From Dyadobacter pollutisoli (GTDB lineage Bacteria > Bacteroidota > Bacteroidia > Cytophagales > Spirosomataceae), in the NCBI RefSeq assembly GCF_026625565.1, contig NZ_CP112998.1, positions 7,414,501 to 7,478,500 on the forward strand: 64,000 nucleotides of DNA, written 5' to 3'. Made by a program: the position numbers and the translations under genes. Position 1 is the stretch's first letter, and every line of letters begins with the position of its first letter. A model generated the notes under the pieces. It saw nothing but the letters and a program-made list of their open reading frames with translations. It did not search any database and was not told the DNA's origin. Below, piece after piece: positions 41,877-50,061 of this stretch.

Positions 41877-42905
41877 TTATTGAATTACTAAGGAATCTTT
41901 GGCAGGAACAGGTTGCTGTCCGCCTCTCAAAATGCTGTTTCCGTGGAATTTTTCGGTATGGTCAATGGCATATCCCGATTCGAAATCTGAAACGTCGATT
42001 TGTCCGCTTTTTCCGAATGCATCAATGGCATTCTGGTAAGTTACCAGTCTGATCGTTTCGTCACTAATGCCTCTCATTTTCATTAAAGCGGCGGTTTTAG
42101 GAATGGCCAGCGGATCAGAAATGCCCCAGTCGGCAGCGGAATTGACCATGATTCTTTCCGGACCATATTGTTCCACCACTTTCACCATTCTTTCATTGCC
42201 CATTTTGGTAAATGGATAAATCGTAAAAGCAGCCCAGAATCCCTGGTCCAGCACACTTTTGACAGTCTCTTCATTATTATGGTCGACAATGACCCATGAC
42301 GGATCAAGCCCATGCTCTAATGCAATCGCCATGCTGCGCTCGGTACCTTTTTTCTTGTCCCGGTGCGGCGTGTGGATCTGTACGGGAAGCTTCGCTTCTT
42401 TGGCCAGTTCCAGTTGCAGGCGGTAGTACTTTTCTTCGGCCGATGTCTGGTCATCAAACCCGATCTCACCCACGCCTACTACGCCTTCTTTGTAAATGTA
42501 TAAGGGCAAAATCTCCATTACCTGCTCAGCCAGAGGCTCATTATTGGCCTCCCGGGAGTTGAGCCCCATGGTACAGTAATGTTTAATGCCAAATTGGGAA
42601 GAGCGGAATCTTTCCCAACCTACCAGGCTGCTGTAATAATCTTTAAAACTGGATAATCCCGTCCGCGGCTGTCCTACCCAAAAAGCAGGCTCGATCAAAG
42701 CCACGATCCCGGCCTGGTGCATGGCCTGATAATCGTCGGTGGTACGGGAAACCATGTGGATATGCGGATCGAAAAACCGCATTCCTTTGATCAGTTCTTT
42801 ATAGTCGTTCCAGGCAATGTCGCGGTGCGCGGGCGCAGTTGCTATTTCTTCACTTTCTTCAAAGTGTGAAGGGTTCTGGGTGGTATCGTTATGGTTAAGG
42901 CACAT
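41877..42905 (-). CDS. eboB: EboB-like TatD-family metal-dependent hydrolase
   Basis: A 342-residue cytosolic amidohydrolase/TatD-like TIM barrel. The metal ligands are visible in order: DPHIHMV (N-terminal HxH), VGEIGFDD (Glu), QIHTPHRD, VIVDHNNEE, and SAADWGISD (Asp). All match the TatD pattern, so catalytic hydrolysis is plausible. TatD proteins are often DNases or deacylases; for EboB the substrate is unknown. It is separated by 11 nt from eboA. Confidence 0.9.
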   Translation of the reverse strand: MCLNHNDTTQNPSHFEESEEIATAPAHRDIAWNDYKELIKGMRFFDPHIHMVSRTTDDYQAMHQAGIVALIEPAFWVGQPRTGLSSFKDYYSSLVGWERFRSSQFGIKHYCTMGLNSREANNEPLAEQVMEILPLYIYKEGVVGVGEIGFDDQTSAEEKYYRLQLELAKEAKLPVQIHTPHRDKKKGTERSMAIALEHGLDPSWVIVDHNNEETVKSVLDQGFWAAFTIYPFTKMGNERMVKVVEQYGPERIMVNSAADWGISDPLAIPKTAALMKMRGISDETIRLVTYQNAIDAFGKSGQIDVSDFESGYAIDHTEKFHGNSILRGGQQPVPAKDSLVIQ

Positions 42906-42916
42906 AGGTTTAGATG

Positions 42917-43765
42917 TCAGTTTTCAAGTTCGGCCCAGGTTAATTCTCCTGATTTTACGGATTTTTCGAGACCAGCATATTTAGCCAATAAATAATGTGC
43001 TGCCGGAAGTGTCGATTCGCTGCAAGCCAATGCGGCTGCTTTTTGGTCGCCGGTATTTTCGGAATCGAAGAGGTGCTGCGCGTCGGCGAGCAGTGTCGGG
43101 TTCATATATTTGCCAACAAGCCGCCATACCTGCGGAGGCACGCTACGTCCGGCTGCCCAGCGTTCGTGTGCGAAATCGGAAAGCGTTACGGCCAGTTTTT
43201 CGTTAGACCTGTTTTCAAGCCCTTGGATCAAATGAATGGGTTTATCATTGAAAATAGTCTTCAAAACCATCTGGTTCCAAGCCAGTTCGCTGAAATACTT
43301 TTCGGGATAAGGGTTATGCAATGCAATGGCATCAAACACAAAACCCATATTGGAACGGACCGCGTCAGTAGCCCTGAAAAGCCATTGATCAGGATAAGAA
43401 AGAAGTGGTAATGCAGAATAAAGTGCCACCAGCTCATTCATTTCCGCAGTATCAAAGAGCGTTTCGATGTTTTTAACGTATTCTTCCTTATCAGACGGAT
43501 CAAGTTGTGTGAGGAGCCAAACCCTGGCCAGCCGTACCAGTGACCAGTTTTCCACTGAAAACCCGGAAACTTCCGAGCTAAGGTCCCAGGGTATTTCCTG
43601 GCTGATAGTTATGATTTTTTTGGAAAGAAACCTGGGTGCCGCCACAAACGCGGTCATGAGTTCCATGGGACTGGCAGTACCTTTTTGTCGTAGCCAGTCG
43701 GCCTCAGAGGCTGTTGTATTGCGGGTTATTAGCTCCCAAATCTTATTTTTAATGATGTCCGACAT
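42917..43765 (-). CDS. eboA: EboA-like domain protein
   Basis: A 282-residue soluble, mainly alpha-helical protein rich in Ala, Leu and Trp. No catalytic motif is evident. Landmarks are SEADWLRQKGTASPM, FGF-like helices, and RATDAVRSNMGFVFDAIALH with NPYPEKYFSELAWNQMV near the middle. It is identified as EboA from position as the first gene before eboB and from size and composition; sequence alone is weak. Two short direct repeats lie in and before its 5' end. Confidence 0.8.
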   Translation of the reverse strand: MSDIIKNKIWELITRNTTASEADWLRQKGTASPMELMTAFVAAPRFLSKKIITISQEIPWDLSSEVSGFSVENWSLVRLARVWLLTQLDPSDKEEYVKNIETLFDTAEMNELVALYSALPLLSYPDQWLFRATDAVRSNMGFVFDAIALHNPYPEKYFSELAWNQMVLKTIFNDKPIHLIQGLENRSNEKLAVTLSDFAHERWAAGRSVPPQVWRLVGKYMNPTLLADAQHLFDSENTGDQKAAALACSESTLPAAHYLLAKYAGLEKSVKSGELTWAELEN

Positions 43766-43872
43766 ACCGTGTGACTTAATCTGATCAGCACCGGATACTT
43801 CCGGGCGACCATTCTTTATTGCGGGTTATTTTCTTATAATGCCTATTTACTGTTATAAAGTTTCCGGGTGAC
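43717..43872. promoter_or_regulatory. Direct repeats around the ebo operon start
   Basis: TATTGCGGGTTATT occurs exactly at 43717-43730 (inside eboA) and 43817-43830, 100 bp apart. TTCCGGG(C/T)GAC occurs at 43799-43809 and 43862-43872. They flank the region where the ebo promoter should be and are candidate operator sites. No canonical TAnnTTTG box was found. Confidence 0.3.
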
Positions 43873-43967
43873 GTATTATAACGTTTTAAAAAGATGATAA
43901 GACTCATGAATGAGCGTTATTCCCGTAGTTTTAATGAAAAACTAATCTGCCCGAAGCATTTAGCAGC

Positions 43968-44597
43968 TTAAAAATCGAATTCCTGAATGTTGGTATCATT
44001 CAATAACTGGTGCGTCAGCTGGTCGTGCTTTTTTTCAGAACCTTGTAACGTCCAGCTTCCGGTAATGTGGTTTCCCGTACGACTTTGCTCACCTCTCAGA
44101 ATTTTCAAATTATATTGTTTAAATAGCTCCTCGTAAGTTTTCAGGCTTTGCTTTTGGTAAACGCACATCAGCCGGTAATTCCTGATCTGGCTTTTCTGAC
44201 GGATAAATTTTTGAATGGGTGCCAAAACGACCAACGAGAGCCCTGAAATTAAGAAGCAGGCAATCGAGATTTCATAGAAGCCAGCACCAATGCCCATTCC
44301 CAATGCCGCTGTAACCCAAACAATGGCCGCCGTGGTAATACCTACTACCCGGTTGTTTTCCCGGAAAATGATCCCCGCACCAATAAATCCGATACCGGTT
44401 ACAATGTTGGCTGCAATACGTCCTGCGTCGGAGCTGATCTTGATGGAAAGAATAGTAAAAAGCGTTGACCCCACCGCGATCAGGATCATGGTCCGTAGTC
44501 CGGCAGATTTACTGCGGTACTCCCTTTCGGTACCAATGATAGCACCTAGTAGAAAGGATAAAAGCAGCTTGTAAACGTCTTCGGGTAATAATTCCAT
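43968..44597 (-). CDS. MgtC/SapB family membrane protein
   Basis: A 209-residue inner-membrane protein with about five helices (~8-135) and a C-terminal ACT-like domain (~150-209). The N-terminal motif GAIIGTEREYRSKSAGLRT is the MgtC signature, with GIGFIGAGIIF and TTAAIVWVTAALGMGIG following. MgtC proteins affect growth at low magnesium and virulence in some pathogens, and are thought to modulate membrane energetics. Single gene; no regulatory element seen. Confidence 0.92.
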   Translation of the reverse strand: MELLPEDVYKLLLSFLLGAIIGTEREYRSKSAGLRTMILIAVGSTLFTILSIKISSDAGRIAANIVTGIGFIGAGIIFRENNRVVGITTAAIVWVTAALGMGIGAGFYEISIACFLISGLSLVVLAPIQKFIRQKSQIRNYRLMCVYQKQSLKTYEELFKQYNLKILRGEQSRTGNHITGSWTLQGSEKKHDQLTHQLLNDTNIQEFDF

Positions 44598-44627
44598 TTT
44601 CGCAAGTTCAGTCCTGGCCTTAGAATG

Positions 44628-44662
44628 AAAAGCCGGGAAGATTCATAATCTCCCGGCTTTTG
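44628..44662. terminator. Terminator downstream of the RelE-type toxin gene
   Basis: A perfect 11-bp stem (AAAAGCCGGGA / TCCCGGCTTTT) with a 12-nt loop, 22 nt past the toxin stop and just upstream of the MgtC gene. Confidence 0.75.
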
Positions 44663-44683
44663 GTGAATGTGGGTGCCACATTA

Positions 44684-45016
44684 CTAAGTTCTTTCAATAG
44701 CGTCGAGCAAATCGCTTAGCTCTTTTGCGCTGATATTTTCTTTTTCTGCTTTGTCAAAAATGCTGAGGAGAACAACTTTTTCTTGCAAAGAAAAGACACA
44801 GGTTATTACCCTAGCGCCGCCACTTTTCCCTCTGCCTTTGCTTTTGATCGCCAAGCGAATTTTAAAGCAGTCCTTCCCAATCGGTGTTCCCTGAACAGGA
44901 TTCTCTTTAAGGTTTTGAATCAATTCAGTAATCTCTTGCCTTAATGAAGCATATTTTTTTGCCAGCTTTTTTAACCCTTTTTCAAAATTTTCGGAGGCGA
45001 TAATTTTATAGCTCAT
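44684..45016 (-). CDS. RelE/ParE-superfamily toxin
   Basis: A 110-residue basic protein with the RelE/ParE-like order of elements: IIASENFEKGLKKLAKKY, a helical hairpin ELIQNLKENP, then beta strands CFKIRLAIKSKGRGKSGGARVI split at KIRLAIKSK and RVITCVF, and a C-terminal VVLLSIFDKAEKENIS. RelE toxins cleave mRNA at the ribosome, ParE toxins poison gyrase; which applies is not clear. The start overlaps the antitoxin gene by 11 nt. Confidence 0.85.
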   Translation of the reverse strand: MSYKIIASENFEKGLKKLAKKYASLRQEITELIQNLKENPVQGTPIGKDCFKIRLAIKSKGRGKSGGARVITCVFSLQEKVVLLSIFDKAEKENISAKELSDLLDAIERT

Positions 45017-45242
45017 TTAAAATATCTTCAATAGGACGGGTTTTTAATGTTCCTGCCTTCAAAGCAATGTAATCTTGCTTCAAGTTTTCAAGAATCTGAG
45101 CTTTTGTTGGTTCATCTTCGTCCAACTGCTCATCTTGAATCACAGTAACCAGTTTTTCACGCTCTTGCCTTGGTAACTGCCTTACCAAATCTACAAGCTG
45201 CTGAAACGACAACGGAATTGTAAAATTGATCGTGTTTTCCAT
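45006..45242 (-). CDS. Antitoxin of the RelE-type pair
   Basis: A 78-residue acidic protein upstream of and overlapping the toxin gene, the standard antitoxin-first order. Helix-rich: FQQLVDLVRQLPRQEREKLV resembles the N-terminal segments of many Bacteroidota type II antitoxins, and the C-terminal KTRPIEDILNEL would be the toxin-binding part. No clear DNA-binding motif was identified. TAAATTTG on the minus strand at 45271-45264 is a possible -7 box. Confidence 0.78.
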   Translation of the reverse strand: MENTINFTIPLSFQQLVDLVRQLPRQEREKLVTVIQDEQLDEDEPTKAQILENLKQDYIALKAGTLKTRPIEDILNEL

Positions 45243-45298
45243 TTGATTTCAATTTGATCTGAACAAATTTACAAAAGAATGAGTCAAAAGCATTCCTC

Positions 45299-46588
45299 TT
45301 ACCTATTCATCATCTCTTCTATTTCATCGGCTTCCAGGGGAATGTGCTCCATGAGATCGATGTTGCCGTTTGGCGTGATGAGAATGTCGTTTTCCAACCG
45401 GATACCTAACCCTTCTTCTTTAATGTAAATACCGGGCTCGCAAGTGAAAACCATTCCAGCTTCGAAGCGACGGTATTTATTGCCAACATCATGAATGTCC
45501 AGGCCTAAAAAATGAGAAGTACCGTGTGGGAAATATTTCTTGTAAGCCGGCCACTCCGGATCTTGTTTGTCAATATCATCTTTGGTGATCAACCCTAGAC
45601 CGATGAGTTCACTTTCCATGATTTTGCCCACTTCCAAATGATACTCATCCCATATGTTACCGGCGATCAGCATACCCTTAGCGGCTTTGAATACGCGTAA
45701 AACAGCATCGTAAACTTCCCGCTGCCGCTTGGTGAACCGACCATTGACCGGAATGGATCGCGTTAGATCAGCTCCATAATTAGCATATTCAGCCGCTACA
45801 TCCAGCAATAACACATCCCCGTCTTTGCAAGGCTGGTTATTTTGAATGTAATGTAGCACACAAGCATTAGCACCGGAAGCGACAATGGGCTGATAGGCAA
45901 ATCCTTTCGAACGATTACGGACAAATTCATGTACCAGCTCGGCTTCGATCTCGAATTCATGAACACCCGGTTTTACAAATTTCAGCAAACGTTCAAAACC
46001 AAGCTTGGTAATGTCGCAGGCTTTTTGAAGCAATTCAATCTCAATGGGTTGTTTGATAGCCCGCAGCCTGTGCATCAACGGAGCCAGTCTTTGAAGTGAA
46101 TGAATGGGGTATTTTTCTTTGAAATCGATCACAAATCGCGCCTCGCGAGTCTGGACGGGCGAGTCGCCGCGGGTGTGTTCATTGGTATTCAGATAAACAT
46201 GCTCTGCTTCAAAAACAATATTTCTGAAAACGGTTTCATATTGGTGTGTCCAGAAAATCGTCTGTATTCCGGTTACTTCCTTTGCCTGCTCTTTGGTCAG
46301 CTTTTCGCCCTCCCATACGGCGATCAGCTCATTGGTTTCTCTCAAAAACAATACTTCCCTGAATTTTTCGTCCGGATGGTCAGGAAATATCAGAAGAATG
46401 GTTTCCTCCTGATCAACGCCAGTGAGGTAAAAAAGATCCGTACTCTGCTTAAAGCCCATACTGCCGTCCGCATTGGTGGGCATGATGTCATTTGAATTTA
46501 GTATAACTAATGAATTGGGCTTCAATAATTCAGTGAGACGACGGCGGTTTTCTACAAACAGGGATTTGTCAATAGGGGAGTATCGCAT
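45299..46588 (-). CDS. Aminopeptidase P (Xaa-Pro aminopeptidase)
   Basis: A 429-residue M24B metallopeptidase that removes N-terminal residues before proline. The C-terminal pita-bread domain carries all metal ligands: LLDVAAEYANYGADLTRS (two Asp), HGTSHFLGLDIHDVG (His), CEPGIYIKEE and GIRLENDILIT (two Glu). The N-terminal creatinase-like domain (~1-170) is complete. No signal peptide, so cytosolic. Single gene. Confidence 0.95.
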   Translation of the reverse strand: MRYSPIDKSLFVENRRRLTELLKPNSLVILNSNDIMPTNADGSMGFKQSTDLFYLTGVDQEETILLIFPDHPDEKFREVLFLRETNELIAVWEGEKLTKEQAKEVTGIQTIFWTHQYETVFRNIVFEAEHVYLNTNEHTRGDSPVQTREARFVIDFKEKYPIHSLQRLAPLMHRLRAIKQPIEIELLQKACDITKLGFERLLKFVKPGVHEFEIEAELVHEFVRNRSKGFAYQPIVASGANACVLHYIQNNQPCKDGDVLLLDVAAEYANYGADLTRSIPVNGRFTKRQREVYDAVLRVFKAAKGMLIAGNIWDEYHLEVGKIMESELIGLGLITKDDIDKQDPEWPAYKKYFPHGTSHFLGLDIHDVGNKYRRFEAGMVFTCEPGIYIKEEGLGIRLENDILITPNGNIDLMEHIPLEADEIEEMMNR

Positions 46589-46755
46589 AGCAGGTAATTT
46601 TTTGTAACTGGTAATTTAATTTGCAAAATTACGTTTATCTTGTTCAAAAATTATATGGGGTTAAGTAGCAAATACAGCAGTTTGTAAATGCCTTTTGAAG
46701 AATAAATACCCGTAAATACCAAATTGACAAAGAATACCTAACTATCATATTGTTC

Positions 46756-48282
46756 ATGAAAAGATTGTTTTTGCTTGCGTTTGTATTGATTCCCTTTGTT
46801 TTGTCGGCTAGTCCCAAATATTGGATTTACCTTAAAAATAAAGATCTGAATGCTGCGCCGGCAGTTTCGCCATTGACGCTGGAAAACCGTCAGAAACTTG
46901 GTCTGGCATTTTCGGATGAAATGGATCTGCCGATCAAAAGGGACTATGAACAAACGCTTCGGGAACAGTCTGTTAACATTATTAACCGTTCCAAATGGCT
47001 GAATGCAGTGTCAGCTGTGATGACCGGCGAGCAGGCCATGAAAGTAAGGCAGCTTGATTTTGTTCAGGATGTAGTGATGATCGACCCGGGATTTTACATT
47101 GCCCGCACACAGCCGATCGAAAAAGCACAAATGGCTCCCGTGATGTCGCAGGTACAGGCTAATGCATTTCTGAAAGAAGGAATTACAGCGAAGGACGTTA
47201 CGATTGGTGTGATTGACGCTGGTTTTTACGGAGCAGATTCTTCACTGTCATTATCTCAGATTTTTTCAAATAGCAGAGTTTTAGGGATCCGCGATTACGT
47301 AAAACCCGGTCGCGCGGGTGATTTGCTGTTCAGTACAGCAGAGTCATTTTCGGATATGCACGGGACAGAAGTACTAGCAGCAATTGCAGGTATAGATTAT
47401 AAGGACCAGATCCAATACGGAATGGCGACCAATGCAAAATTCTACCTCGCCCGCACCGATTATTCTTTAAGAGAATATCGTGGGGAAGAGGATAACTGGA
47501 TCGCGGCAATGGAATGGATGGATAGCCTGGGCGTACGCCTCATTAATACTTCATTAGGCTATGCCAAAGGGTTTTCGGATCCAAGGGAAAATTATACGCC
47601 TTCACAAATGGACGGTAAAACCAGCGCCATTTCACGCGCTGCTCAAATCGCTTCGGATCAAAAAGGGATTATGCTGATCGTATCGGCTGGTAACGAGGGA
47701 GATGATAAAAGCTGGGGCATCGTGTCAGCCCCTGCAGATGCAAAAGGCGTATTGTCGGTAGGTGCTACTAATGGAAAACTTTGGAACAGAATTGGTTATA
47801 GCAGCACCGGGCCTGAATTTTTGCCTTATGTGAAACCCAATGTCTCGTGTTTCTCGCTTTACGGTACTTCGTTATCGGCACCGGTCATTACCGGTTTTGC
47901 AGCTTGTCTTTTACAGGCTAACCCAAGATTATCGAATAAAGAACTCCTTAAATTGATTGAGAGATCGTCGCATTTGTATCCTTATGGCAATAACTACATT
48001 GGCTATGGTGTACCTCAGGCCACGCGCGCGCTTGCGCTGGCCAAGGCTCCATATCTACCGGATAATGCCAAATTGATCAATGCCAAAGGTCGTTCTTGTG
48101 ATGTGGAAGTAACCAGCCAGGATTCTTTGGTGGCTATTTATAGAAAGAAAAATGACAAGGACGTCATGTCGCAACAAGTTGCCAAAGTGCAAAACGGCAA
48201 AATTTCCCTCAAACGCCAGAACAATGAAAAGTTCACCACCATTGACCTCCGGGATTATGTGGTGGAAGTGGCCTGGGACTAA
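46756..48282 (+). CDS. Exported subtilisin-like serine protease (S8 family)
   Basis: A ~508-residue secreted protease: signal peptide (MKRLFLLAFVLIPFVLSA), inhibitor-like propeptide (~20-125), and catalytic domain (~135-435). The triad is Asp in VTIGVIDAGFYG, His in DMHGTEVLAAIAG, and Ser in YGTSLSAPVITGFA, with SAGNEGDD providing the oxyanion Asn. A ~70-residue C-terminal extension follows; it lacks a clear T9SS sorting signature. The frame opens at a TTG (46750); the ATG at 46756 begins the signal peptide. It converges on the antiporter gene with a 2-nt gap. Confidence 0.93.
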   Translation: MKRLFLLAFVLIPFVLSASPKYWIYLKNKDLNAAPAVSPLTLENRQKLGLAFSDEMDLPIKRDYEQTLREQSVNIINRSKWLNAVSAVMTGEQAMKVRQLDFVQDVVMIDPGFYIARTQPIEKAQMAPVMSQVQANAFLKEGITAKDVTIGVIDAGFYGADSSLSLSQIFSNSRVLGIRDYVKPGRAGDLLFSTAESFSDMHGTEVLAAIAGIDYKDQIQYGMATNAKFYLARTDYSLREYRGEEDNWIAAMEWMDSLGVRLINTSLGYAKGFSDPRENYTPSQMDGKTSAISRAAQIASDQKGIMLIVSAGNEGDDKSWGIVSAPADAKGVLSVGATNGKLWNRIGYSSTGPEFLPYVKPNVSCFSLYGTSLSAPVITGFAACLLQANPRLSNKELLKLIERSSHLYPYGNNYIGYGVPQATRALALAKAPYLPDNAKLINAKGRSCDVEVTSQDSLVAIYRKKNDKDVMSQQVAKVQNGKISLKRQNNEKFTTIDLRDYVVEVAWD

Positions 48283-48284
48283 TG

Positions 48285-49880
48285 TCAGCCTGAGTTTCTC
48301 AACCTTGCTTCTTCGAGGTCCAATTCTCTTTCTTTTGTCCTTATTATTTCGTCGGAACAAACTTTGTCCCGGCGAATTTTTTTTATTTCCTCACGCTTCA
48401 CGCCCACAATTTCCACGAGCATTCTGCGGTAAGCCCTGGCAAAGCCAATGGTTGCATTGTTATCAATGTCCAGATAACGCGTGTCCGCCAGCTCAATAAT
48501 TTTTTCATAACGGTCTTTCAAGAGCCGGAATGGCTCAAACTGCGAAATCTCACCTTCGTAGTTAGACTGCATATATTCCAGGCTAACAGTTGCCAAACGC
48601 GCATTGATGATCGCTTTTTGCTCGGTCATATTCTCGCCCGGATCCTCAATTTTGAGCACACGAATGAGCCATGGAAGGCTTAAACCCTGCAAAACAAGCG
48701 TAAACAGGATTACGACAAAAGTGATAAACAAAATTAGATCACGGTTCGGATATGCTGTGCCGTCCAGGGTTAGGGGAATGGCTAATGCAGACGCGAGCGA
48801 AACAACGCCACGCATGCCGCTCCATGCCACAATAAACGTGGTCCGCCAGTTTGGCCGAATCTCTTTCTCTCGAATTTTTTTAGATAAAATCCTGGGCAAA
48901 TAAGTGCCGGGATAAACCCACACAATGCGGATCAGGATAGTGACGAGGCTGATAATTACAGCGTAGGAAATCAGTTCGAATAAAGAATAGGCTCCAAGCC
49001 CTGTCATGACTTGCGGCAATTGCAGGCCGATGAGGATAAAAACGATTCCATTGAGCAGGAAAATTACCGTTTCCCAGACGTAAGTACTCTGCATCCGCGA
49101 CTGATAAGCAAAAACCTCATGCGCCCGGAAGCTTAAAAATAACCCGCCGCTAACTACCGCCAACACACCCGAGTATTCGAAATGTTCAGCCGTAATGTAC
49201 ATCATATAAGGTGTGATGAATGTAAGCGCGGTGTCGATGGCAGGTGTGGTCGGGAAATATTTATGCACAAAGAAAAGTAGCGTGGCGATAGCAAGGCCAA
49301 CAGCAATACCCATTCCAGCCACAATAAAAAAGTCTACCCCAGCTTTCCAAAGAACGAATTCTCCTGTTGCAATGGTTGCCAGGGCAAAACGGAACACAAT
49401 GAGTGACGAAGCATCATTGACCAGGCTTTCACCTTCCAGAATTGTCACAACTTTTTTAGGCACTTTAAGTCCTTGAAGAACCGAAGTTGCAGCCACCGCA
49501 TCCGGAGGAGAAATGACACCGCCCAGCAAAAAGCCCATGGCCAGTGTAAAGTCGGGAATGATAGCGCTGGAAAGGTAAGCGACAGCGGTAGCCGTAAAAA
49601 CCACCAGGCCAATGGAAAGCAGCCCAATAGGCCGCCTTGATCCCCAGAAATCTTTCCATGAAGTATTCCAGGCTGCGGAGTATAAAAGTGGGGGCAAAAA
49701 GATCAGAAAAACCCAGTCTGGTTCCAGCTGCATATGCGGCATTCCAGGAATAAAACTGATTAGTAAGCCGGCGATCACGAGGAAGATCGGATAGGAAACT
49801 CCAATTTTTTCGCTGAGCATAGTCAGCATTGAAACGACAAACAGCAGTGATATTATTAATAGTAAATTATCCTGGATCAT
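48285..49880 (-). CDS. Na+/H+ antiporter (CPA1/NhaP type)
   Basis: A 531-residue inner-membrane exchanger with about 12 helices (~1-400) and a ~130-residue cytosolic C-terminal domain. The ion-binding region reads GGVISPPDAVAATSVL and EGESLVNDASSLIVFR, where the ND pair is the CPA1 signature. WSGMRGVVSLASALAIPL in helix 10-11 is also typical. Probably extrudes sodium in exchange for protons, but cation specificity is not certain. Confidence 0.93.
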   Translation of the reverse strand: MIQDNLLLIISLLFVVSMLTMLSEKIGVSYPIFLVIAGLLISFIPGMPHMQLEPDWVFLIFLPPLLYSAAWNTSWKDFWGSRRPIGLLSIGLVVFTATAVAYLSSAIIPDFTLAMGFLLGGVISPPDAVAATSVLQGLKVPKKVVTILEGESLVNDASSLIVFRFALATIATGEFVLWKAGVDFFIVAGMGIAVGLAIATLLFFVHKYFPTTPAIDTALTFITPYMMYITAEHFEYSGVLAVVSGGLFLSFRAHEVFAYQSRMQSTYVWETVIFLLNGIVFILIGLQLPQVMTGLGAYSLFELISYAVIISLVTILIRIVWVYPGTYLPRILSKKIREKEIRPNWRTTFIVAWSGMRGVVSLASALAIPLTLDGTAYPNRDLILFITFVVILFTLVLQGLSLPWLIRVLKIEDPGENMTEQKAIINARLATVSLEYMQSNYEGEISQFEPFRLLKDRYEKIIELADTRYLDIDNNATIGFARAYRRMLVEIVGVKREEIKKIRRDKVCSDEIIRTKERELDLEEARLRNSG

Positions 49881-49920
49881 ATAGGCAGGTTCAAGAAACG
49901 ATGATATAAATGTATATAAA

Positions 49921-49948
49921 TTGTCAATTTAACCGTTATATACTTTTG
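49921..49948 (+). promoter_or_regulatory. Putative promoter of the Gfo/Idh/MocA-isomerase operon
   Basis: TTG (49921-49923), a 17-nt spacer and TACTTTTG (49941-49948), a full match to TAnnTTTG. Predicted start near 49955 gives a leader of ~107 nt. Best promoter match in the window. Confidence 0.55.
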
Positions 49949-50061
49949 TGTGTTAACGAGCACGCAAAATGATTTTTTGGTTTATTTGTTCTGAAAAAAT
50001 AAGAGTTTTCTATATCTTTATTGCTCTATCTGACAATTCTATCACCTAATCCCTATTACCA

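Noticed and set aside
42296..42562. Cys/Pro-rich plus-strand ORF opposite eboB
   Set aside because: Antisense shadow; eboB has complete TatD motifs in this stretch.
45264..45287. Full promoter before the antitoxin gene
   Set aside because: The -7 box matches, but the TTG is only 13 nt away. Similar 13-nt pairs occur in other AT-rich gaps (for example near 46625 and 10700), so they look like chance.
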